From Bactrocera neohumeralis (Eukaryota; Arthropoda; Insecta; Diptera; Tephritidae): a stretch of 64,000 nucleotides of DNA. The stretch lies in assembly GCF_024586455.1 (NCBI RefSeq), contig NC_065921.1, forward strand, positions 67,829,528 to 67,893,527. Reading direction: 5' to 3'. The notes under the pieces were generated by a model. That model ran no database searches. It worked only from the letters and a program-made list of their open reading frames with translations, and had not been told where the DNA came from. Of this stretch, positions 1-10,690 are shown in pieces (the stretch's first letter is position 1; the number at the start of each line of letters is the position of its first letter). Both the position numbers and the translations under genes were made by a program.

Positions 1-1560
1 CTGCCTTTAACTTAAGGTAAGTCCTTTTAGCCTCTATGTCTTTTCGTAAAGTGAGTAGCCTATCCAGATAGACCCCCAGGTAAGTAACATGATTGCTTTG
101 TGGTATTTGTACGCTGTTCAGTATCAAAGGCGAACAGCTGCTCTTGTTTAGGGTAAATGGAACGTGCTTATATTTTTGCTCGTTAACCTTCATCCTCCAG
201 TTTGCGAGCCAGTTGGCCACAGCTTCAATATGATTTCCTAGGAGCGCATTTGCATGAATTGGGCACTTGGAGTGGCTGATTATTGCAGTGCCATCGGCAA
301 AAGTAAACATAGCCAAGCGGTCGTTTACTGGGATATCTGAAGTGTATAAAACATATAACATTTAGCCAAGGACACTGCCTTGTGGTACACCAGCTTCAAT
401 CGTTTGGGCTTCAGATGTAGTGGTGTTACATCGAACTATAAAATTTCGATCATAAAGATAGGACTTAAACAGTTCGTGGGTGTTTTGCAGGAGTAGAGTT
501 TTTATTTTGTACATAAGACCATCTAACCATACTCGATCAAAAGCCTGCGCGACATCAAGAAATATTGCAGAGCAATATTCCCGTTTTTCAAAAGCTTTTT
601 GAATTTCAGATGTGATCCTATGTGCTTGCTCGATCGATCCATGCTTTTCCCTGAAGCCAAATTGGTGAGATGGTATTATGTTGTGGGTTTGAAGATGTGG
701 CTTAATGCGGAGCATAAGAAGTCTTTCAAATAACTTCGACATGCTGTATAATAAGCTGATGGACCTCTAGGAGGATGGCTGTGTTTTGTCCTTTCCAAGC
801 TTAGGTATCATCATAATAGTTGACTTTTTGCATATTTGAGGAAAGTGAGCTTGTTTTGTGATTGCATTGGAAAATATACAGATGCAGATTATAGCACAAT
901 TTGGTAGCTCAATAATCATTTTTGGAGTAATTAAGTCGTGCCCAGGAGTTTTACTTGGTTTCAATTTCTCCATAATTATTTTTAATATCTCTTCAGGTAC
1001 GAATTTCACTGGCTCAGATTCCATCAAATAGGATACGGTTGGATGTGTAAAAGTCATTAGTTTCTGCGTTTGGCTGGAAGACATTTTTTAAATCAGCAGC
1101 GAAGGTTGCTGACTTTTCTACAACACTCCGAGTCCATTTGCCATTATTGTCACATATTGGCATTTCACACTCTATTGGCACACTTAGAGTTTGATGTGCT
1201 TTCCACAACGGGTGCTTTGTACTAGTCGGCTTTTGAATATACTGGTACTGCGCACGCTGTTCCTTGCTTCTGAGGGCTCTCGTCAGTGCATGTGTGGCCG
1301 CTTTCAACAGTTGTTTTGAGGCTGGTGATCTATGAACCTGCCACTCCCTTCGTAGGCGTCGTTTTTGTAGCTATGTTTATTTGTTTTCAATATAACCTTT
1401 TTGAGGAGTTGAAATTTTGGCGGCTGTTATAATGGTTGATTCGAATGTTGCGATGGTGTTTTTAATATCGACCGGTGAATCTAAATTTGGTTCAAGTTCT
1501 ATGTGTGTGCTGATGTATTTTTTGTACTTTAACCAGGACATTTTGAAAACAGTTTTTCTA
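1..1560 (-). pseudogene. Jockey-clade non-LTR retrotransposon ORF2 (linker and reverse transcriptase), broken
   Basis: Reading leftward from about 1560, the translation gives the endonuclease-RT linker, then RT fingers and palm (FGFREKHGSIEQA, FLDVAQAFDRVW, GVPQGSVLG) and on to the window edge with YLGVYLDR near 80. This order and motif set is that of the Jockey clade, whose ORF2 copies element RNA into the target site by target-primed reverse transcription. The pieces join with few lesions: a frameshift near 1055-1085, an in-frame TAG at 767-769 just before RSISLL, and a TAA at 362-364 just after VLG. The catalytic FADD box is seen as FADG (about 290-301), so one of the two metal-binding aspartates is lost. 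The endonuclease is missing (5' truncation near 1560) and the 3' part lies beyond the window. The clade is secure; I cannot name the family. Confidence 0.88.
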
Positions 1561-2781
1561 GATATTTTCAGATTTAATCCTTAAAAAACCTTGAAACTAT
1601 ACACATATTTTCGGTAAGGAACCTGAGAGGAGGGATTCCGGATGTTCGCATGCGCGAAAAAAGTGAATAAATTCGCATTCTTGACAATTGACAACATGCA
1701 AGTTTGCTAGCAAAAAATAAGTAAGAATGTTTTTTATATACAATGGGAAGTTAACTTTTCATTAGAATAAAAGTTTACTTCAAGAACTATTTACACTTAA
1801 AACATTCTCCTGTCTGCCGTTGTTCGACTCCGTTGTACTACCCTGCTGTTCAAGTAAATTTTTACAAGGTATTACACTGTTAGGCTGTGCAAAGTACAAA
1901 GATATTTTACTTATCTGAACACCCATAACATAAACCATATAAATCGCTACTATTTAGCCTATTGTTCAATGAGCTAGCGAATTGTCTACAGTTCCACCAA
2001 GAATCTCCAATAAAAGTAATGCTTTGCATATTTTACGAATTATCAAACACATTATCCAATTAGAACAAAGATAATCAACTTTTTTTTTTAAACTGGCAGG
2101 CATACCAAACACATGAAAATATATATATTTTTTTTTGTGTGTACAATTTATTTTTTCGCAAATGTATTGATGCTATATTGTTTGCTATAAAATGTTGTTG
2201 AGCTTTTCATTGTTGATTATTAGAGGTAATCGCGCGTTGGAAAGTGTCATTAAAATAAACAGGACAATAACAGCTTATCAAGCCACAGCAATTTTGATTT
2301 ATGTTTATTGGACAATCAAAAGACTACTAAAGACGAAGCGGCATGAAGTTTGTTGTAGGCATGAATTTGTTAAATATTCTGAACAAATTAATTAGAAAGC
2401 CGTAAGTTATGTGCTGTGTAATGTAAAAATGTCTACAGAGTTATTAAGTACTTCGGGGCGTTCAGTATAATATTCATTGTACATTTTACGAAATAACAAA
2501 TGATTTCAAATAAGTGAATCTATAGTCAAAAAACTGCGGAGAGTTCCCCTTCAAAAGTTCAAAATTATATATTATTTCCATCATAAGTCACATTCTGCGA
2601 AGAAAAGGACTTTGAGTTGCAAGTACAAAATTTGATAGTTAACTATCAACCAGATCCCAGATTAGTTCGAAGAAGCTTCTACACTTGGAACAAAGAACAC
2701 CAAAGAAAGGTTAACGCTTTTAATAAATTATAACTTATAGTGATTGGAAAATCTTATAAAATTGTTCCCTACATATGTATG
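1561..2781. other. AT-rich stretch without recognised gene
   Basis: I see homopolymer T runs (about 2080 and 2130) and only short open frames that resemble nothing I know. The 67-codon plus-strand frame at 2192-2395 has no recognisable motif. Probably intergenic or intronic DNA. Confidence 0.5.
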
Positions 2782-2783
2782 TA

Positions 2784-3695
2784 CAAGGACTGTCGCAAAA
2801 GAAACAGAACTTTTTAAATATAACTGTTTCTGGTGGCGCCACCTATTGGTGGGTATATGAAATAAAAAGTTGATCTCTTGTTGACATTTCGTAAAAATTT
2901 TAAGACAATTGGATAACTACAATCGATGTTATCGATCAAAAAGTGACAGCAGCTTTTGGTCATCGGTCATAAAATGCAAAGAGCAAATATTAAATTTTGT
3001 TTTAAACTTGGGAAAACGTTTACTGAAACATTTCAAATGATGAAAAAAAGTTTATGGTGATCAGTGCCTATCCCGTGGTAATGTGCATGAGTGGTTTAAG
3101 CGATTTCAAGAAGGTCGTGAGGACCTCTGTGACGATCAGAAGTCGGTCGTCTTCAGAAGTCAAAAATAAAGACAATGCTGATTTGTTTTTACGATTCCGA
3201 GGGTATTGTACACCGAGAGTTCGTCCCACCTGGCCAAACGATTAATGCTGTATTTTACCTTGGTGTTATGAAGCGTCTTTTGTCACGCATTCGTCGTGCT
3301 CGAACACAATACCGTGAGGCAGGGTCCTGGCGCCTGTTGCACGATAATGCGCCGTGTCATCGGTCGACGCTTGTCACTGATTTTTTGACAAAAAATTCCA
3401 TATTAACCATAAATCACCCTACTCACTTGATCTGGCACCTTGTGATTTTTACCTATTTGGAAAACTTCATTTGTCCATGAAAGGACACTGGTTTCAGGAC
3501 AAAAGGCGACGACCGATATTCTCAAGAGCATTCCGAAAAATGACCTTAAACACTCATTTGAAATGCTAATTGACCGGGCTAAACGCTGTATCGAACACAA
3601 GGAAACTACTTTGAATAAAAAAATATAACTTTTGAAAAAAACTAATTTTTTGTTTTTTTTTTTTAACAGTTCTGTTTCTTTTGCGACAGGCCTTG
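2784..3695 (+). mobile_element. Internally deleted mariner element with both terminal inverted repeats
   Basis: The 912-bp element is bounded by near-perfect inverted repeats: the left begins CAAGGACTGTCGCAAAAGAA and the reverse complement of the right end begins CAAGGCCTGTCGCAAAAGAA. TA dinucleotides flank both ends (2782-2783 and 3696-3697), the expected mariner target duplication. A mariner is normally about 1.3 kb. The missing part is the middle of the transposase, so this is a non-autonomous deletion derivative. Boundaries come from alignment of the two ends by eye. The mariner subfamily is not assigned. Confidence 0.93.
2974..3612 (+). pseudogene. mariner transposase, internally deleted and frameshifted
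   Basis: The frame opens with ATG at 2974 and reads the N-terminal helix-turn-helix region (IKFCFKLGKTF). A frameshift in the A-run at about 3043-3049 moves to the frame reading NVHEWFKRFQEGREDL. Near 3150-3165 the coding sequence jumps directly to the C-terminal catalytic part (MLICFYDSEG, then LLHDNAPCHRS with the second catalytic Asp). A second frameshift near 3405-3415 moves to the frame with the third Asp (LDLAPCDFYLF). The jump removes roughly 130 residues, including the region of the first catalytic Asp (the GDE-type motif). No active enzyme can be made. It could still have been moved in trans by a full-length relative, because the ends are intact. Confidence 0.9.
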
Positions 3696-3697
3696 TA

Positions 3698-4845
3698 CAT
3701 GAATAAATGAAATGTGGTGTCGTGGGACATCAGGTAGGAACGAAGCTCCTTCGGATTAGGGATAGGAAAGTCGACTGTGACTTTAGTTAAAAATCGATCT
3801 TTTAATAGAAAGAATCGACTTTTTAGGATCGATTCAAGCTTGCCTGTCCTGGAACCAAGTAACTCACCTCTTTCCATCCCTACTTCGGATAATGTAGAAT
3901 CGATACAATTTGCCAAAAAAATTGTGCTTAATTTTATGTAAGTTGTCTTGATTTTTTTTTTTGAGCATTATAACAAAAAAACACAAGCCATTAACCAATC
4001 CGCACCAAAAAATATGCAACAATTCAACTATCCATAAACGTATTTAGTGCAAGCACAATTTTCTTCCAAAACTAATTTGCATGCACAATAATGTTACAGA
4101 TTTTCATGCCTAATTATTTTGCAAAACCTAAAGGTAGACTATAACTAGCGATCTTACAGTCTTTTTCTTACGGGTTATTTCTTACGGGTTTTTTCTTAAG
4201 GTTTTACTATCACTTTTTTTCAGTTAGGTCCCGCAGCAAAATCTCTATCTTTTCCAAGCCTGCCGTAAGGAACTTCGTTCCAAAAATCTGCTGGGAATAT
4301 ATCTGCTTACTTATTTATGAAGACGTTTTAAATATTGGATAAAAAAATAAATTTACGATTTATAATTTTTTCCGATTTTTCGAATTAACTCTACAAAATA
4401 ATATTAATTTTATTGGACGTCCCTATAAATGTTTGAACGTTGGATGCAAATACTATTCAAACTAAGTTTGTCTAAGTTTATTTTATGGACTTGAAAATGT
4501 TGCATATATTCTCATTGGTAACTGTAAAGGTATAACCGCTGTTATTTGAAAGCAACTCACCTAGATCCTTTGCGTATTTATTGGCAGCCGTACTTAGGCG
4601 GAAATTAAATTAACTATCCGTAAATGTATGGCTCAGAGTTAACACAAATAACTTTTTTTAACACAAGGAGTTGTATTTCTCTTTGTTAATTTTAGTGGAC
4701 ATCCAAGTACCACTACCTCAATTTCATTGTAAGGTAATAAGGCAGCAATTCGCAATGCTTTCCGTCTCTTGATTTTTTCATGCATTAGGGAACCCAAATG
4801 GCATAGAAAGCTAGAGCATCTGTAAAAATATTAATATTCGATTCG
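3698..4845. other. No gene recognised
   Basis: Mostly AT-rich. A small direct repetition of CTTACGGGTT occurs near 4167-4195. Minus-strand frames at 3566-3916 are shadows. Nothing resembles a transposon domain until about 4846. Confidence 0.45.
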
Positions 4846-5590
4846 TAATATGTTTTAATCCCGCTACTCGACCAAGACGGGATGAAAACAACTCTATGAC
4901 TGCTTTAGAACAACAACGCCTCAGGGCTGAGCTGTTTAAAGACGAGAAGTTTGAAAAGCGCTTGTTCCAGCTGCTGAGCCTGATTTGGTCGGATGTGTAC
5001 ATGCCCAAAGACTGGCATATAAGTGTAGTCCGCCCTACACAAGAAGGGAAATTCTACAGTATGTAAATATCGCAGAATCAACGTGTGGCATATACTGCCA
5101 TTGGGTTCAGAGAAGTAGATCACTTTCTTGAAAATTACGTTCTGTAAGTTTCTTATTACTCCCAGCCTATTAAACGGCGCAGAAACTATGAAGATGATTA
5201 TCCGAGATGAAAAAGCACTTGGCGCATTCGAGAGAATAATTTTTCGCAAGATCTTCAGACCCTTCCGCGTAAGCTCTGAATGTCGAAAAAGATAGAACAA
5301 CAAACTGTATGAGCTACACGACGGCCTTAATATATTAGTCAAAGATATATAAATCCAACGAATGCGCTAGTTAGGGCATGTCGTTCGCATGGAAAATAAA
5401 ACTCCAGTGAAAAGTTTCTTCGACTTGAAACCCATGAGTCGGGAATAGAAAAAAGGCAGCTACGCATCCACTGGGAAGACCATGTGCATAGCGACTAATC
5501 TGCCATTGGGCAGTACAACTGGCGGGACTTCGCAAAGGGTAGAGGCAACTGGCGAAAATTTATCTTCTCGATACATACTAACCCACGATT
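4846..5590 (+). pseudogene. RTE-clade retrotransposon relic (RT start plus C-terminal tail)
   Basis: The plus-strand translation around 4930-5040 gives AELFKDEKFEKRLFQ and VYMPKDWHISVV, which line up with KLFKHGGEEM and SMPNDWNLSVLCPIHKK of the better RTE copy at 41.4 kb. From about 5170 it jumps to the C-terminal region (DEKALGAFERIIFRKIF, LGHVVRMENKTPVKSFFD), which lines up with LGRVVRMEENTLAMKIFD at 42.6 kb. The RT palm with the YADD box is therefore deleted between about 5045 and 5165. Stops and frameshifts are frequent. It is an old copy of the same clade as the elements at 39.7, 57 and 60-63 kb. Confidence 0.8.
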
Positions 5591-7279
5591 TTAGTGTCAA
5601 AGGAGGAGAGAATGTCCTATGTTTTTAAAACTAATGGTCCAGCTTACCAATAAGTAGTCATCCATTAGAGGTATTTACAATTAGAGAACAAGAGTTGAGA
5701 GAATAAATTATACGTATATGTAGTTTGTATAATAAACCACCCAATAAACAAATCTATGTAACTGCCGTTAAGAGTATAAGTAATAATGAAGGTATAACAT
5801 TTTTAGTTTTGTTGTTGTTGTTTTTTGTGTACTGTTAATCATCCGCACAAAATTGTATTCACTCACTCAAGTTCGTTGCTTTCATTTATCGCTTCTCATT
5901 AAATCACCGCAACGCATATTTGCATTTAGTTAAATTACAAAACTTTCTCACTCATTCAACGACTTGAAATGAGTGGAGTGGAAAATAAATAACTCCGCTG
6001 CCACACCTGCGCAATTTAGCATTTTGTTTTATTTATATTTTTTAATTAGAAAACACCGCAGAGGCGGTTAAATCTTGTGTATTTTTCATTAGCGCTTCCA
6101 CCTTCTGCTTGTATGTGCATGTTGCGTGGCGAGTTGTCAACTGCCAGCAAATGTTATACACGACGTATACGCAACCACTGCTCATACATTGGAACTGCAC
6201 AATAAGCAAGTCGATGTGAAAAAAGTTGCTCATACGCCGTGGCGCTGCAAGTTTTGCATGTTTACCTTTGCAACAGCGAATTTGTCGTTGTTGCTGTTAT
6301 TGTTAAGGCTTGTTTTTTGGCAAGTGCTTTCAGCGCGCTCACTGCTATTTGTTGGCTTTGCGTTTGTCTGTGTGTGTGTGTGTGTGTCACCAGATTGCCG
6401 GTTTAATTTGCAAGACTTTTAATTGGAGACCACAAAAGTTTTGTACTTGTTTATTGTTGTTGCACGCGCATACTTAGCACAATCATAGCATATTGATGCG
6501 CTTTACTCCTTTTTGCTTAAGTGTATGTGTGCCACTTGGCGTAGAGGCGTGTCAGCTGCGGCGCTTGCCGTGTTCTCTTAAGTATGCATTTGAGATTTCT
6601 TTACAACTACACTCCTCAGTTGCGGCTGGTTGTAAGTAATCATTTACTAGTTGCCACATTTTACTTCTTCAAGTTAAGTCTGCATAAAGTGATAAGTCAA
6701 AGTTTCATTTGTTTCACTTTTTTGGAAATTTTAGACTTGTAAACGTTTTTTGGAAAGCCGATCATCTCCTCATCCTTCACATGTACACTTTTTATGACAT
6801 ATTTTTATCCGATCTGAACAGTTTTTTGGAGATTCTGTCTTTTTTTGACAGGAAACGAACTTGGTGATTCTTGCTCAACATTTTCCATAAAATACTGGAT
6901 GCTGTCAACAGTTTTGAGCCACTTGAAACCATCATATTTCATATTTTCGCTTTGTAAAATAAAAAAAATTTCCTTGCAAGCCACTGATTTGCATAGGTCA
7001 ATTTATATGGCAGCAATATGTCATGGATGTTCATTTCGAATAATATGTTCAGAGATTGCAGCATTGTCTTGAACACTAAACTATCTTATTTCATATTTTC
7101 GCTTTTGTCAAATGAAATTTCTTGACCTTGATTTGGATAGGTCAAACAGCGAATTGCGTAATTCATTGAATTTCTTGGTGTGCAATTCTGATGTACCAGG
7201 AAGCCTTAACAATACACCTTAGCAACATATTTTGGAAACGACTTGAATAATATTAAGGCTTCCATTATTGGCACAATCC
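5591..7279. other. Gene-free stretch with a (TG)n tract and a short diverged direct repeat
   Basis: A (TG)n tract lies at 6369-6387. Two diverged copies of about 75 bp, both containing TTTCATATTTTCGCTTT and a GATAGGTCAA-like end, start near 6925 and 7080. No transposon or host domain is visible. The less AT-rich part (6,000-6,700) looks like unique host DNA. Confidence 0.5.
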
Positions 7280-7765
7280 TATCATTGCACACCAAATCGA
7301 TGTGGTTAAGGTTTGATAATTTTTAAAAGCAATTTGTTATGTTTGAGCAAGTTTGATCTTCGTCAATCCAGCCCATTCCGCCTACGTAGACCCGACCATC
7401 TTAGGTCATAGTATTTGGTGCTAATAGTAGGTCTCTTGTAGAAAGAATAATCAAAATTGAACCTAACATACTTCCCTGCGGTAGCCTGCTTCAATTTCTC
7501 TTATTTTGAGGAATTTGTGCCCTTGTTTTATACGTAAGAGCCTTGAGCAATGTCAAAAAATAACACACACACTTTTGCTTCCTCCAAGATTTTTTCTGTT
7601 TTGGATGTTATTCCGTGAACTTGCTCTATTGTTTAATGATTATTTCGGAAGCCGAACTGTTATTAAGGAGCTAACTGTTTTTCTAGCAATGATAGAGTTT
7701 AATCTTTGAAGAATATTTTTTTCAGAAAGCTTTGAAATTTGTGCAAGTAATTAAATTGGTCTATA
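7280..7765 (-). pseudogene. Highly decayed Jockey-like RT fragment
   Basis: Reading leftward from 7765, pieces in different frames resemble the Jockey RT seen at 1-1560: a PI-LLAQISKLSEK-like start, then HRIT-like and KNLGGSKSVCVIF pieces where the other copy has FEKREYCSAIFLD, then IEAGYRREVC where the other has IEAGVPQGSVL. At least four frameshifts and several stops are needed, and nothing after the VPQGS-like position aligns clearly. This is a relic identified by motif order only. Confidence 0.5.
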
Positions 7766-8810
7766 TAACGAGACTATGTGAGGATCCAGAGACTTGGAAG
7801 ATGTGTCAAATTGATGAAGTGAAAACCATAGTTTAGCTTTAATAAACTTTTTAATTAATTAACTTCAATCTTTTTTAATTCATATTTGAGGTTTCAAATG
7901 AAATTTTCTGGAATCTTGCGTGATCTGATTGAACATTATGAGCAATGCATTTTTACTACTCACACTTGGACGAAAATTTTCAGTTAGGTGTGTTGTGAAC
8001 GCATTTTAAAATGCCTTCGCACGTGAACTGTGTACCCACTAAAACGTTCCCCCTTTCAATCATGGATTTTTTTCCCTACTCCGGGACTGCTTTCGCATTA
8101 CTTCAGGGCAAGGTTTCCACGATGGACCCATTACGGGTCAATTTCTACTCTCCCTGCGTCCAGGGATGCCTACGATTTTGTAGCCAGCATCAAGCATTTG
8201 GCTCATCTTCTATTAGGAGTCCACATCCACGCATTTGCTTTATCACAATCACACCTAGTCCATGTAATACTGTTAATTTTATAAATATTTCACTCTTCAG
8301 CCGTCGTTAGACCCGTTCCCTAGTAGACAGTAGTATTTGCAGTAATTGATAAAGGTTGGTTCGTTGTTTTTACTGTAATAGTTGAGGTTTATATATTATG
8401 TGTACTGGTTTTTACATCCTTATAATACAACAACAGTTGTGTCTTCTGCACTTTCCGGTTGCTGTCATCATTTTTATTGAGAGTGAGTTGATTGTTTGAT
8501 GTGCTGGGCAAATTAATGGATACTTTTGGTTTCTTCAACATTTTGTTACGAATACTCTGAAGCTCCTTGGCGACAACACCTCAACTGTAGTTTGTCGCAT
8601 TTGCATTTCAAATATTTACCGGTTAGTGGTGATTGTGACATATTGGCATCATCGAGGCCTATTTCTTTCGAAATGAGGTAGGAATGCCATCAAGAGAGAG
8701 CGTTCTAACACAATACTGACCTACTCTTTTTCCGAATTTAGGTCTAGTCGACGGTTATTATACTTATTTCCAAAAAAATATACACCGCGGGGATATAATC
8801 AATCAATCAA
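7766..8810. other. Unassigned stretch, weakly protein-like at 8011-8310
   Basis: The segment 8011-8310 is more GC-rich than its surroundings and has two overlapping plus-strand open frames (99 and 84 codons). I recognise no domain in them or in the minus strand. It may be part of a repeat that I cannot name. The rest is AT-rich with no visible signal. Confidence 0.3.
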
Positions 8811-10690
8811 CCAGCAATGCTCGAGGTGCTCGAAGACTACATTCAGCCCACAACAGCAGAATAAGGAAATTGCCTCGCTGAGAAAGTTTTGTCATTCGAA
8901 CGAACGAAAATCCCCTTGTATCGGCAATTACCCATAGCAAAAAATCATGTTTGTGAAGCTGTATGAAGAAGAAAACACCCTTGGAGAAACTGGTTACAAA
9001 ATCTGTATGGCGGCATTTAAAAATAAGCAGCAGCAACCTGAAGATGCATTTTTATAGAAAAAGTCTTCGAAACATTATTCCCGAAACACCATCGGTCTTC
9101 CTATGCTAAGCTAATTTACATAGCAAAGAAAATCGAAAGCACCAAGAAAGCCTTAAAGGAAGCTATAAGCTCAAAACCTCAACTGTTCGCTGAAATTTAC
9201 AACGCTTGTACAAAAGAAGAGGTGTTCTTCGACACGTAGAAAGAAGAATGAGAACGTAAATGGTCTACGCCAATAAATTTCTTCTGTGTGTCTGGAACTT
9301 GCGGAGCATATAACACACGTTTTACTCATATACACCATAAAGGCGGAAGAACGAATTGAACTCACCCTAGGGGAGTGCGAGATTACTTCACAGCCGCAGC
9401 TGAAGTATCTGGGAATAAATCCCTATATTAGATTTCAAATTAAAATTTAAGGAACATCTGGCATATACTCCCGGTAGTAAAAACAATGAGTTCCGCAATA
9501 TTGTATGCAGCACCAATATGGTGCTTTCCGGACTATATCAACCGACGGTGCTGAAGTATTAGCCAGTATGCGGCCCATTGACATCCAGGGAGATCAATTC
9601 GGGTGATTATAGCAGCGCCTAAAACAGTATCGGCACATACAGAGGAGAGGAAGGAGATCACCAAAATGAGACATTCACTCGTGGACAGATGACATTGGAA
9701 TCTGTATTTCCATTTGACCCAAATACTTATTGCTGCGGAATGACTGGATTTCCAACGATGATGTGGAGAGGGAGGAATATCTAGGGAGCAAAAGGCTTCT
9801 AGATGATAGGGTTAGGTGTAGGTGGCAAGAACTTTGGGACAATAGTCCTAACGGCCGAGTGACGTACAAGTACATTCGGGACGTTGGGTTCGTTGAGGAT
9901 AACCCAGACTTCAGATTTTGTCTGAAGGCGGTTAGCAGGGAATTAGGGTTAGTTTTTGTATGTTTGGTGTGTGTATGTGATGTATGTATTGGGTCCAACC
10001 TCTGTCCACCAGTCCAGAGCCTCGTGGAACCTCAACTGGTAGTAGCTTCGGCTACGAGGTCTGACCGGAGACTTAATTCTGGTACCACAAGGAGCAGGAA
10101 CCCTTGGCCTCTTGAGGAATATCGTGGTGGTTGTGGTTAAAACTCAAATGCGGAAAGAACTGACTTTGTGGAGTTGCATTGCAACCCGTTGCCGGACCCA
10201 AAGCACGGCAGAGGTTAGTGGGCCCATTCCACACTGCCAATTGGTACTGAAAATGCTTAGCATTCTCAGGGCGCTGATCAACGCATTAATTTGATCCGCT
10301 GTGCTTTTGAGCGCCGTGGAGTAAGGATGTCGTCAGCAGCTACCCACGTTAAACACACCGGACGTTGACCCAAATACTTAGTAGACATTGGTGCTTTAGA
10401 AACTACCTTTTCAGATTCCACAATGACATTAGTCCCAAGTATCCGACTCTAAACATGTATTATTTTATTGCCCAGGCTTTTTAAATGCAAAGAAAAACTA
10501 AAAGTGTTATTTTTATGGTCGATAATTTAACGACACTCATGTGTCAGTCGACTGAGAAATGGAAAGCTGTTAGCGAAGCCTCAGCATTCATAATGACAAA
10601 AGTGAGACTTTTTCAACAGATTAAGCGTTCTTCAGTCCGCACAATAAAGGAGACTTAAATGTCTTGTCCCTCCCACGAAGTAACACATAG
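8811..10690 (+). mobile_element. R1-like non-LTR retrotransposon relic, interrupted by a nested insertion
   Basis: Plus-strand pieces follow the order of an R1-type ORF2. The linker and start of RT come first (VFETLFPKH near 9060, ALKEAISSKPQLFAEIYNAC near 9160). There is then a gap that removes the RT core, including the YADD box. Next come the post-palm region (RITSQPQLKYLG-like at 9385-9415, SAILYAAPIW near 9500) and the tail (LTQIL at about 9713). The tail resumes after the nested element at 10365 and includes a KHVLFYCPGF zinc-finger-like end near 10450. The same family recurs at 31.0 and 35.5 kb, where overlapping parts align well. Many stops and frameshifts show it is dead. Clade assignment rests on motif order. 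Confidence 0.72.
9730..10364 (+). mobile_element. 5'-truncated R1-like element nested inside another R1-like element
   Basis: The insert is flanked by an exact 16-bp direct repeat, TTGACCCAAATACTTA, at 9714-9729 and 10365-10380. The interrupted reading (LTQIL) continues on the far side, so this is a real insertion with target-site duplication. The insert reads RWQELWDNSPNGRVTYKYI and FVEDNPDFRF at about 9810-9920. This is the C-terminal tail of a different R1-type family, and it is followed by a GC-richer 3' untranslated part to 10364 without a poly(A) tail. 5' truncation and a target duplication are normal outcomes of target-primed reverse transcription. The open frame 9730-10140 (136 codons) covers the coding part but reads into non-coding sequence after about residue 75. 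Confidence 0.85.

Noticed and set aside
6361..6395. Regulatory significance of the (TG)n tract, and of similar tracts at 37.86 and 63.98 kb
   Set aside because: Ordinary microsatellites with no associated gene or motif.
8011..8310. Two overlapping plus-strand frames of 84-99 codons in a GC-richer block
   Set aside because: No motif in either frame or on the other strand; the translated text shows no family resemblance, so no gene is called.
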